The translations under genes and the position numbers were made by a program. A stretch of 64,000 nucleotides of DNA, taken from positions 682,001 through 746,000 of the forward strand of contig CAWKLE010000002.1 of assembly GCA_963850415.1 (NCBI GenBank). Direction: 5' to 3'. The DNA is from VAXT01 sp963850415. GTDB lineage: Bacteria; Actinomycetota; Thermoleophilia; Gaiellales; Gaiellaceae. Under the pieces are notes generated by a model. The model saw only the letters and a program-made list of their open reading frames with translations. It had not been told where the DNA came from and ran no database searches. Of this stretch, positions 57,384 through 64,000 are shown one piece after another. Within the stretch, counting starts at the first letter, position 1, and every line of letters begins with the position of its first letter.

Positions 57384-58348
57384 GATCCTCGCCCCCGGCT
57401 GGCGACGAGGTTGACCTTGCCGCCGCCTCGCAGCACCGTGCCGAACCTCGGCTTCTGCGAGAACACAAGGCCCTTCTTGACACCCTTCACGTAGCGGCGG
57501 CTGACCTTCCCCATCCGGCAGTTGACGCGTGCGAGCTGCTGCTTTGCGGCGGCCGGCGTCAGGCCTGCGACGTCCTGCACGTTGCAGAGGCCGGGAGTGT
57601 TGATCAGCACATTGAGCGAACGATCGCCCGTCGTTAGGAGGTCCGGCTGATCGTCGCCGTTCAGGTCGGCGCTCGCGAGCGAAGCTCCTGTTCCGAGGTA
57701 GTTGACCTTCGCCCGGAAGCTGCCGTCGCCTCGGTTGACGAGAACCGCGATCCGCTCGGCCGCCGTCACCAGGTCAGGCCTACCGTCTCGGTTCAGGTCG
57801 CTGGCCACGACGTCCGCGCCGTCTGGGCCCGTTCGTCCCGTGTTGTAGCTCCGCGTCTTGAAGGTGCCGTCGGCCTTGTTGAGGAACACCGAGACGGTGC
57901 CGCGGTAGAGACTGCCCCGGTATACCTCGGAATAGAACTCGTCGCTGGCCGTGGTCGCGACGTCGGGACTGCCGTCGCCGTTCAGGTCGGCGATCGCGAT
58001 CGATCTGACCACCTGTTCGCCACCAGAGCAGCTGCACGCCTCGTAGTCGTCGCCGGCCCGGAAGCTGCCGTCGCCGTTGTTCAGCAAGACGGACAAACTC
58101 GGGATGCCTCCGCTGTAGTAAATGAACAGCATGTCGGGCCTGCCATCGCCGTTCAGGTCGGCGAGCCTGAGCAGTTGGGGGCCACTTCCGGCCGCGTAGT
58201 CATGCTTGGCCTCGAAGCTGCCGTCGCCCCGATTGAGAAGCACGGAGATCGTGTCCGACGGCCCGTTGGCGACCGCGAGGTCGCGACTGCCGTCGCCGTT
58301 CAGGTCGGCGATCGCGGGCGAGCAGGGCCGCGCAGCCACGAGCGCCAC
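57380..58348 (-). CDS. FG-GAP/VCBS repeat protein with C-terminal PASTA domain
   Basis: The 322 residues have at least four FG-GAP/VCBS blade motifs with Ca-binding loops (ADLNGDGSRDLAVANG, ADLNGDGRPDMLFI, ADLNGDGSPDVATT, SDLNRDGRPDLVTA). A C-terminal PASTA domain follows (CNVQDVAGLTPAAAKQQLAR, GLVFSQKPRFGTVLRGGGKV). GTG 58348 is the first usable start but gives no signal peptide, so the N-terminus may be truncated or frameshifted. An in-frame stop lies just upstream. 58349-58621 shows no other gene. Confidence 0.75.
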   Translation of the reverse strand: MALVAARPCSPAIADLNGDGSRDLAVANGPSDTISVLLNRGDGSFEAKHDYAAGSGPQLLRLADLNGDGRPDMLFIYYSGGIPSLSVLLNNGDGSFRAGDDYEACSCSGGEQVVRSIAIADLNGDGSPDVATTASDEFYSEVYRGSLYRGTVSVFLNKADGTFKTRSYNTGRTGPDGADVVASDLNRDGRPDLVTAAERIAVLVNRGDGSFRAKVNYLGTGASLASADLNGDDQPDLLTTGDRSLNVLINTPGLCNVQDVAGLTPAAAKQQLARVNCRMGKVSRRYVKGVKKGLVFSQKPRFGTVLRGGGKVNLVASRGRGS

Positions 58349-58621
58349 GTCGCCCCGACCAACCCTCGAATCTCCGATCCATCGTGTGCGTTACGAGCTT
58401 CCCTGGTCTGAGCATGATCGTCCTCCCGTCCTGGACGCCTCGCCTGCTCGTTATGGAGTGTGACCCTGGGAGCGACGCCGATCAATGGACGGGAGATGGG
58501 CGGCCGATGGGTTGTCTCTCGCTGCCCGACTAGGTTCGTCACGGCCGGGCGGTGGGGGTCGAACCCTCGGACGCCGATTAGGGTTGTTACACCTGTCTCG
58601 GCCCCGAGGAGGAGCAGGCGG

Positions 58622-59014
58622 ATGACGTGGATCAGGACTCACTGGCTCGCTATTGCGGTTGCTGGAGCCCTGTTCGTTGTTGGTGTTGCCGTTGGTGCGC
58701 TCGGAGGGTTGAGCGAGTCCACCACCCAGACGAGGACCGTTGCCAAGACACAGATCAAGACTGTCGTGCCAGCCGAAGACTTCCGGGGCAACGGGACTGT
58801 CCATGTGGGCACGGAGGTCGTGCCCGGAACGTACCGTGCTCCTGCCCCCATGTACGGGACGTCCTGCTACTGGGAGCGGCTGCGCAACTTGCCCGGGGCC
58901 AAGGCGGTCATCGCCACCGGCTACGCGACAACAGGCCCGGCAATCATCAAGGTCGCCCCGAGCGATTACGAGGTTGTGACCTCCGGTTGTCCGACATTTC
59001 ACAGGATCAGGTAA
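58622..59014 (+). CDS. Membrane-anchored small secreted protein
   Basis: ATG 58622 follows GAGGAGGAG and gives 130 residues. There is one N-terminal helix (WLAIAVAGALFVVGVAVGAL), a Thr-rich stalk and a C-terminal domain. The domain has GNGTVHVGTEVVPGTYRAP, a Cys-Tyr-Trp-Glu-Arg-Leu strand and VAPSDYEVVTSGCPTF, with two Cys likely forming a disulphide. This GTYR...CYWERL pattern recurs in actinobacterial secreted proteins of unknown role. Confidence 0.72.
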   Translation: MTWIRTHWLAIAVAGALFVVGVAVGALGGLSESTTQTRTVAKTQIKTVVPAEDFRGNGTVHVGTEVVPGTYRAPAPMYGTSCYWERLRNLPGAKAVIATGYATTGPAIIKVAPSDYEVVTSGCPTFHRIR

Positions 59015-59124
59015 AGGGCCGACCACTAGGGGCCGCGCAGACGCTTCGGGCCGTGGCCGAGCGAGCGACTAGGCGGCGACGGGAACTCCGCACCTTTGGA
59101 ACTGGGTCTAGTCTTCGCCGTTAG

Positions 59125-59280
59125 GTGAGTCGGGAGCCGACAGAGAAGGCCGCCGAGGAGGAGCCGCATCAGATGGGACCGGAGGAGCGGCTGTTCCGGG
59201 CACGTCAGAGCTGGCCGGTCTACACCATCTTCGTGATCAGCGTGATCGTGGCCGTGACCCTGATCCTCGCCAGCCGCTAG
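59125..59280 (+). CDS. 51-residue tail-anchored membrane protein
   Basis: GTG 59125 encodes an acidic N-terminus (MSREPTEKAAEEEPHQMGPE), a basic patch and a C-terminal hydrophobic helix (VYTIFVISVIVAVTLILASR). A TAGTCT -10-like element lies 10 bases upstream. No family is recognised. Confidence 0.5.
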   Translation: MSREPTEKAAEEEPHQMGPEERLFRARQSWPVYTIFVISVIVAVTLILASR

Positions 59281-59481
59281 CCCGCCCCGAGGCCCGTGCT
59301 GCGGCGCGGCGCGTACAAGGGAAACCCCCGATGGGGTAGGAGGCGCCGTAATCCAGCATCGCGGCAGTTTGCGGTCACGCCCTCGAGGGGATCGCATCGT
59401 GCCCCAGTTTTGCCCCAGTCCGCCCCAGCGTCTAGCGGTCTTGAGCGGTTTCAAGCGGTAAACGGGCGGCGCCCCTGAGAC

Positions 59482-59513
59482 GCCGAAACCCGCCTAGTGG
59501 AGCGGGTTTCGGC
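59482..59513 (-). terminator. Terminator hairpin downstream of tRNA-Gly
   Basis: A perfect 12-bp stem (59482-59493 with 59502-59513) and 8-base loop begins 13 bases after the tRNA 3' end. The remaining noncoding stretch 59281-59481 has three GCCCCAG repeats (59402-59428) but no gene. Confidence 0.7.
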
Positions 59514-59526
59514 TTGGTCACGCCTT

Positions 59527-59599
59527 AGCGGACGACGGGGTTCGAACCCGCGACCCTCAGCTTGGGAAGCTGATGCTCTACCAACTGAGCTACGTCCGC
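59527..59599 (-). tRNA. tRNA-Gly (CCC)
   Basis: The acceptor stem GCGGACG pairs with CGTCCGC, the D-arm is AGCTCAGTTGGTAGAGC, and the anticodon loop TTCCCAA carries CCC on a TCAGC/GCTGA stem. The T-arm is CGCGGGTTCGAACCCCG-like and the discriminator is U, typical for Gly. CCA is not encoded. Confidence 0.95.
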
Positions 59600-59631
59600 G
59601 TCGCTGTCAACGATAGCGTTATCGGAGCCGA

Positions 59632-59958
59632 ATGAAACGCGTCGCGCCTCTCGTTGTAATCGCTCTCCTGGTCGCCGGTTGTGGCGGCCACAAGCAGTCG
59701 AAGGCCGAGCGGGCCGCGATGAACGCCGAGTTCGCACAGATCGACTGGAAGATCTCGAACTGGACGATGGGCCCCGGCTACGCCGATCAGAACGGCCTCG
59801 AGCAGCTCACGCACCGCTACGTCGCCGCCACGCGAAAGTACAAGGACGCGCTCGGCGACAAGGAAGTCAAGCGGCGCCTGGCCGTCGAGGCGAATCAACT
59901 CGCGCCCTGGTGCCCGCCGTGTGTGGACGTCATCCGCCGCGAGCTGAAATCGGAATAA
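59632..59958 (+). CDS. Small lipoprotein with C-terminal PWCPPC motif (paralog A)
   Basis: ATG 59632 gives 108 residues with lipobox LLVAGC. The mature part is helical (KAERAAMNAEFAQIDWKISN, LTHRYVAATRKYKDALGDKE) and ends APWCPPCVDVIRRELKSE. It is a paralog of the next gene, sharing the Ala-Glu-Arg start, the LT-YVA-TRKY helix and the PWC-x-PC ending. Function unknown. Confidence 0.72.
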   Translation: MKRVAPLVVIALLVAGCGGHKQSKAERAAMNAEFAQIDWKISNWTMGPGYADQNGLEQLTHRYVAATRKYKDALGDKEVKRRLAVEANQLAPWCPPCVDVIRRELKSE

Positions 59959-60008
59959 CCTCGCGCGACCAACCGAGCAACGCTCGCAGTCGTCTCAACA
60001 GGAGCGCA

Positions 60009-60341
60009 TTGAAGAGCCTGACCCCACTTCTCTTGCTCGCCGTTCTGGTCGCCGGTTGCGGCGAGAAGCGGCATCATCAGACCGCGGCGGAGCGGGTCAA
60101 GATGCAGAACGAGTTCGGGCAGGCCATGGTGAACTTCGGCGAGGCGACAAAGGGCTCCGGCCCTGCCGACGAGACGGTCATGGAGCAATTGACCAAGCAG
60201 TACATCGCTCTCACCCGCAAGTACGCGGATGAGATCGGGACCGCCCAGGCCAAACAGCGGCTCACGGACGCGCTTCCCCAGGTCCAGCCGTGGTGCCTTC
60301 CCTGCGGGGTGACGCTCCTGCGCGAGCGCGCGAAGTACTGA
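60009..60341 (+). CDS. Small lipoprotein with C-terminal PWCLPC motif (paralog B)
   Basis: TTG 60009, with AGGAG four bases upstream, gives 110 residues and lipobox VLVAGC. The helix TKQYIALTRKYADEIGTAQA and the end QPWCLPCGVTLLRERAKY mirror the upstream gene. The tandem arrangement and conserved CxxC suggest a duplicated small extracytoplasmic protein, perhaps metal-binding or redox-active. Confidence 0.7.
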   Translation: MKSLTPLLLLAVLVAGCGEKRHHQTAAERVKMQNEFGQAMVNFGEATKGSGPADETVMEQLTKQYIALTRKYADEIGTAQAKQRLTDALPQVQPWCLPCGVTLLRERAKY

Positions 60342-60390
60342 ATCTCCGCGAGCGGACATAATCTCGGCGACGAGACCAAGGAGGACCGAC

Positions 60391-61425
60391 ATGGCGACGA
60401 TGGCCGAGACACAGACTCTGGAGGAGATCGCGCGAGCGCTCGTCGCGCCGGGCAAGGGGATCCTGGCCGCGGACGAGAGCGACGGGACGATCAAGAAGCG
60501 CTTCGACTCGATCGGCGCCGAGTCGACCGAGGAGAACCGGCGCGCCTACCGCGACCTCCTCTTCACGACCGCCGGCGTCGAGGAGCACATCAGCGGCGTC
60601 ATCCTCTTCGACGAGACGATCCGCCAGAGCGCCTCGGACGGGACGCCGTTCCCGAAGCTCCTCGAGAGCCGCGGGATCATCCCCGGGATCAAGGTCGACA
60701 AGGGCGCGAAGGCGCTCGCCGGTGCCGAGGGCGAGACCGTCACCGAGGGCCTCGACGGGCTGCGCGAACGGCTCCAGGAGTACTACGAGCTGGGCGCGCG
60801 GTTCACGAAGTGGCGCGCGGTGATCTCGATCGGCGACGGCATCCCGAGCGATTACTGCCTCTGGACGAACGCGCACGCGCTGGCCCGGTTCGCGGCCCTG
60901 TCGCAGGAGTCCGGTCTCGTCCCGATCGTCGAGCCCGAGGTGCTGATGGACGGCGGGCACTCGATCGACGAGTCGTACCGCGTCACCGATCGCATGCTGC
61001 AGGCGCTCTACACCGAGCTGTTCGACCAGCGGGTCGTGCGTGAGGGATCGCTGCTGAAGACGAACATGGTCGTCTCCGGCTACGACGCGTCCGAGCAGGC
61101 GGACATCGACACGGTCGCCGACACGACGATCAAGTGCCTGAAGAACACGTGTCCCGGCTCGGTTCCCGGAGTGGTCTTCCTCTCGGGCGGGATGTCCGAC
61201 GAGGACGCGACCGCGCGGCTGAACGCGATGAACCAGCGCGGCCCGCATCCGTGGGAGCTCTCGTTCTCCTACGGGCGCGCGCTGCAGGCGCCGGCCCTGA
61301 AGGCCTGGGGCGGCGACCCTAACAAGGTGGAAGAAGCGCAAAAGGCGTTCTACCGGCGGGCGAAGTTCAACGGCGCGGCGCGCTCCGGCTCGTACGCGCC
61401 CGAATGGGAGACCGCGGTCGCTTAA
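60391..61425 (+). CDS. Class I fructose-bisphosphate aldolase
   Basis: Glycolytic/gluconeogenic Schiff-base aldolase of 344 residues. It begins with LVAPGKGILAADESDGTIKK, and has FDETIRQSASDGTPFP, VPIVEPEVLMDGGHSI and the lysine-containing active site GSLLKTNMVVSG, then FLSGGMSDEDATARL. A strong AAGGAGG precedes ATG 60391. With the glpX gene nearby it supports fructose-1,6-bisphosphate metabolism. Confidence 0.95.
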   Translation: MATMAETQTLEEIARALVAPGKGILAADESDGTIKKRFDSIGAESTEENRRAYRDLLFTTAGVEEHISGVILFDETIRQSASDGTPFPKLLESRGIIPGIKVDKGAKALAGAEGETVTEGLDGLRERLQEYYELGARFTKWRAVISIGDGIPSDYCLWTNAHALARFAALSQESGLVPIVEPEVLMDGGHSIDESYRVTDRMLQALYTELFDQRVVREGSLLKTNMVVSGYDASEQADIDTVADTTIKCLKNTCPGSVPGVVFLSGGMSDEDATARLNAMNQRGPHPWELSFSYGRALQAPALKAWGGDPNKVEEAQKAFYRRAKFNGAARSGSYAPEWETAVA

Positions 61426-61468
61426 CCAGGAGATCCTCGACTCGCCCGTCGAACGCTTCAACGAGGGC

Positions 61469-61756
61469 GTGCGCAGCGGCGATTTCTCGCGCATGCTCGA
61501 TCAGTTCACGGAGGACGCGGAGCTCGCATTTGAAGGCGTTCCGGTCGGGCCGTTCCGGGGCAAGCCGGCGATCGAGCGGGCCTATGCGGAACAGCCGCCG
61601 GACGACGAGATCGTGATCCTGCGGACGCGTGAGTCGGGCGACGATCTCGTCGTAGCGGACTACGCGTGGCGCGCGGAACCCGCCGCGCGGGCGGGCTCGA
61701 TGATCCTGCGGCTGCGCGACGCCGAGATCGACCGGCTACTCGTCACCTTCGGCTAG
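61469..61756 (+). CDS. SnoaL-like (NTF2 fold) protein
   Basis: From GTG 61469 the 95 residues read MRSGDFSRMLDQFTEDAELA, FEGVPVGPFRGKPAIERAYA, IVILRTRESGDDLVVADYAW. This fits SnoaL-like polyketide-cyclase or nuclear-transport-factor folds. The in-frame sequence just upstream (SPVERFNEG) also looks homologous, but no canonical start is available there; CTT/ATC codons follow an AGGAG. It is convergent with glpX with no gap. Confidence 0.7.
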   Translation: MRSGDFSRMLDQFTEDAELAFEGVPVGPFRGKPAIERAYAEQPPDDEIVILRTRESGDDLVVADYAWRAEPAARAGSMILRLRDAEIDRLLVTFG

Positions 61757-62782
61757 CTAGCGGGCGTACCGGCCGCCGGAGAGCGCTTCCAGCTTCCCGA
61801 AGGAGTGGAACGCCTCGACGCGGCGCACCGTCCCGGAGCGCGATCGCATGACGATCGAGTCCGTGACCGCCCCGTCGGGCGTGTAGCGCACGCCGCGCAG
61901 CAGCGCGCCGGTCGTGACGCCTGTTGCCGCGAAGAACACGTCGTCGCCGCCGACGAGGTCGTCGGTCGTCAGCACCCGGTCGAGGTCGAAGCCCGCATCG
62001 AGCAACTGCTGCCGCTCGGCGTCGTCGCGGGGCCAGAGCTTGCCCTGAAGCGCTCCCCCGACGCATTTGAGCGCGGACGCGGAGAGCACGCCCTCCGGAG
62101 TGCCGCCGATCCCCATCAGGAGATCGACGCCGCTCTCGGGTCGGGCCGCCGCGATCGAGGGCGCGACATCGCCGTCCGAGATCAGCAGCAGCTTCGCCTC
62201 GACCGCCCGCAAGGCCGCGATCAGGTCCGCGTGACGATCGCGTTCGAGGACGACGACCGTGACGTCGCTCGGCTTCACGCCCTTCGCCTTCGCGACGCGC
62301 TTGACGTTCTCTGCCGGCGGCGCCTCGATGTCGATCACGTCCGTGGACTCGGGCCCGCAGGCGATCTTGTCCATGTAGACGGCGGCACCGGGGAAGAACA
62401 TCGTCCCGCGCTCTGCGCAGGCGATCGTGGCGAGCGCGTTCGGCTGGCCCTTCGCCGTGAGGTTCGTCCCCTCGAGCGGGTCGACTGCGACGTCCACCTC
62501 GGGCCCGGTGCCCGAGCCGACTTCCTCGCCGTTGAAGAGCATCGGCGCCTCGTCCTTCTCGCCCTCGCCGATCACGACGACGCCGGCCATCGTGGTCGTG
62601 TCGAGCATGAGGCGCATGCCGTCGACCGCCGCCTGGTCGGCCGAGATCTTGTCGCCGCGCCCGACCCAGCGGCCCGCCGACATCGCCGCCGACTCGGTCA
62701 CGCGCACGAGCTCGAGCGCGAGGTTGCGGTCGGGAGCGCTGCCTGGAACCGTCGAGACGGGGCTTTCCACGCCCTCGGTCAC
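61757..62782 (-). CDS. glpX: Class II fructose-1,6-bisphosphatase
   Basis: The 341 residues match GlpX: SAGRWVGRGDKISADQAAVD, the metal site VVIGEGEKDEAPML, DPLEGTNLTAKGQPNALATI, and VDLLMGIGGTPEGVLSA. It dephosphorylates FBP in gluconeogenesis. GTG 62782 is the start. With the aldolase on the opposite strand it forms a gluconeogenic pair; regulation is not evident. Confidence 0.95.
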   Translation of the reverse strand: MTEGVESPVSTVPGSAPDRNLALELVRVTESAAMSAGRWVGRGDKISADQAAVDGMRLMLDTTTMAGVVVIGEGEKDEAPMLFNGEEVGSGTGPEVDVAVDPLEGTNLTAKGQPNALATIACAERGTMFFPGAAVYMDKIACGPESTDVIDIEAPPAENVKRVAKAKGVKPSDVTVVVLERDRHADLIAALRAVEAKLLLISDGDVAPSIAAARPESGVDLLMGIGGTPEGVLSASALKCVGGALQGKLWPRDDAERQQLLDAGFDLDRVLTTDDLVGGDDVFFAATGVTTGALLRGVRYTPDGAVTDSIVMRSRSGTVRRVEAFHSFGKLEALSGGRYAR

Positions 62783-62791
62783 GGGCGCATC

Positions 62792-63549
62792 CTACTGCGA
62801 GTGCTCGCGCAGGAAGTCGAAGACGAGCGCGTTGACGCGCGACTTGTACGGCGCGTGGTACAGCAGGTCCCAGCCGTGCCAGTCCTCGGGGTAGACGACG
62901 AGCCGCTTGTTCTTGGAGCCGGCGGCACGTACGAGGCGCCTGTTGTCCGCGACCGACGAATAGCCGTCGCTCCGGGCGATGAGCACGAGCAGCGGCGCCT
63001 CGATCTTCGGCGCGGCCTGCATCGCGCCGAGCAGCTGTGGCTCACCCGACAGGCTGATCACACCGGCCGGTTGCGGGTCGACCTCGGGTGCGGCAGCCAG
63101 GACGGCAGCGCCGCCGAAGGACCCGCCGACGAGGAAGACCTTTTTCGCACCGAGGCGCCGCAGCTCCGCCGCGGCAGCCACGACGTCGAGATCGTTCCTC
63201 GTCGCCTTGGCGCCGAACTGAGCGGCTGACGCGCCCGACCCGCGGAAGTCGAAGGCGAACGCGCGGTACCCTTGTCGGCGAGCGTCTTCGCGAACGGCAG
63301 CCAGGGACAGAGATCCGACGGAGACTCGTGCGCGAGCACGACTCCGACGTCGCCGTCACCGACCTCCGCTCGGTCGAGAAGCGAGCCGTCGCTGGCCCGG
63401 AACCAGACCCGCTTCGCAGTCACGCCCTGCGCGTCCGCGCCGCAGCGGCTGGCGAGCGTGGGCGGAGGCTGCTTCGGAAGGCTCTGCTTCGAGCCGCCGC
63501 CGCAGCCGGCGGCAAGCATGGCCAGTGGGACGAGCCACGCAAGCCGCAT
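62792..63549 (-). CDS. Lipoprotein alpha/beta hydrolase, frameshifted
   Basis: ATG 63549 starts a lipoprotein signal (MRLAWLVPLAMLAAGC). The first part ends LPFAKTLADKG; a shift near 63268 follows. The next frame restores YRAFAFDFRGSGASAAQFGA, LDVVAAAAELRRLGAKK, the nucleophile elbow VGGSFGGAAVL and the His in YPEDWHGWDLL. One missing G in an AAGGG(G)TACC run explains it. The enzyme is a dienelactone-hydrolase-like serine hydrolase. Start and the following gene overlap as TGATG. Confidence 0.8.
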
Positions 63550-64000
63550 CAGAGCGAATTGTCGAAGAAGCGAAGCACTCGCCGCTCGTACTCCTGGGGG
63601 TGCTCCGCAAGGCCGCGCGTGTGGCCCGCGTCCACTCGCCAGAGCGCGTCCAGGTTCCCGTAGGCAGCCGCGTACTTCCGATTCACGACCGGCTCCCCGA
63701 GCTCGTTCGATGCGATGAAGAGGGCCGGCTTGGGCGCGATCTGCCGCGCGAGATCCACGAGCGGCTTCCCTGGGAGACTCTGATCGAAAGCCGCGATCGT
63801 CCCGTAGGCGACCGCCCAGTATGGGATCCCCATGATCGCGTCCGACGCCTTCAGATGGCTGACGTCCGCCAGCGAACGAGTCGTCGAGCCGTCGAGCACG
63901 ACAGCCTTCAGCCGCGGGTCCTTCGCCGCAGCCTCCAGCAGGACATCGGCTCCCGTGGACAGGCCCAACCCTCCGATTCGGCCGCGATGGACGTCCTTGC
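63549..64000 (-). CDS. Alpha/beta hydrolase, 5' part outside window
   Basis: The frame is open to the window edge. The visible part has a nucleophile motif GLGLSTGADVLLEAAAKDPR (Ser in G-L-S-T-G), the conserved acid region PALFIASNELGEPV, and the His in VDAGHTRGLAEHPQEY. It ends FFDNSL at TGA 63549-63551, overlapping the next gene start. It is probably co-transcribed with the lipoprotein hydrolase; substrate unknown. Confidence 0.8.
   Translation of the reverse strand, partial: KDVHRGRIGGLGLSTGADVLLEAAAKDPRLKAVVLDGSTTRSLADVSHLKASDAIMGIPYWAVAYGTIAAFDQSLPGKPLVDLARQIAPKPALFIASNELGEPVVNRKYAAAYGNLDALWRVDAGHTRGLAEHPQEYERRVLRFFDNSL

Noticed and set aside
58551..58580. tRNA T-arm-like sequence (GGGTTCGACCCCC on the minus strand)
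   Set aside because: No D-arm, anticodon arm or matching acceptor stem is found around it; at most an old integration scar, which I cannot support.
59281..59481. Possible integrase tail or attachment site next to tRNA-Gly
   Set aside because: No integrase domain motif is readable and no direct repeat of the tRNA 3' end is seen in the window.
1..64000. CRISPR arrays, insertion sequences, transposases or prophage genes
   Set aside because: No regularly spaced repeats, transposase motifs or phage structural genes were seen anywhere in the window.

Overview
The window is GC-rich bacterial chromosome with tightly packed genes. Several markers point to Actinomycetota, and I infer the deep class Thermoleophilia (Gaiellales/Solirubrobacterales-like): the actinobacterial integration host factor mihF next to gmk and rpoZ, LexA boxes of the CGAAC-N4-GTTCG type, many GTG/TTG starts, near-leaderless promoters, and a pyr operon headed by pyrR. 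The class is an inference from gene content; no rRNA is present. Several conserved genes carry single frameshifts, so either the consensus contains indel errors or some genes are decaying. Each case is marked.

Layout. 1-4040: the end of a secreted protein, a lipoprotein, pnp-rpsO with a long hairpin between them, and a FixH-like lipoprotein. 4201-5583: a compact gamma-glutamyltranspeptidase. 5585-13049 (minus strand): the translation/transcription cluster rimP-nusA-ylxR-infB-DUF503-rbfA-nrnA-truB-ribF, with a terminator-like attenuator directly in front of rimP. 13233-21843 (minus, with one plus-strand gene): dtd, a TPR protein, a moxR-DUF58-transglutaminase operon, coaBC, rpoZ, gmk and mihF. 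21920-30542 (minus): a complete pyrimidine operon pyrR-pyrB-pyrC-carA-carB-pyrK-pyrD, preceded by a PyrR-binding hairpin and a 15-codon leader peptide that overlaps pyrR.

30553-39393: an S9 peptidase, a methyltransferase-DUF2007-RNase Z operon, a LysM protein driven by a textbook SOS promoter, a secreted glycosidase-like protein, a DUF1611/enolase-superfamily pair that looks like the DgcN-DgcA D-glutamate route, and a secreted M43-like metalloprotease. 39442-48695: truncated haemoglobin, tRNA-Arg, a PLAT-like protein, an MFS carrier, a molybdopterin oxidoreductase/flavin reductase/zinc-ribbon cassette, an Erm-like methylase with an upstream short ORF, CorA, an orphan Flp pilin and a HIT protein.

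48854-59280 is an accessory, cell-surface region: two secreted proteins with long polyproline linkers, an MprF-like lysyltransferase-domain protein, a DUF2807 protein, FG-GAP and delta-60 beta-propeller proteins, PASTA domains at two C-termini, and a decayed gene remnant. 59527-64000: tRNA-Gly, tandem paralogous lipoproteins with a PWC-x-PC motif, class I aldolase, a SnoaL-like protein, GlpX-type fructose-bisphosphatase, and two alpha/beta hydrolases, the second cut by the window edge.

The most interesting signals are regulatory: the pyr leader peptide coupled to pyrR, the SOS-controlled LysM protein, the attenuator before rimP-nusA, alternative hairpins between moxR and DUF58, and small palindromes embedded in frame in metabolic genes.
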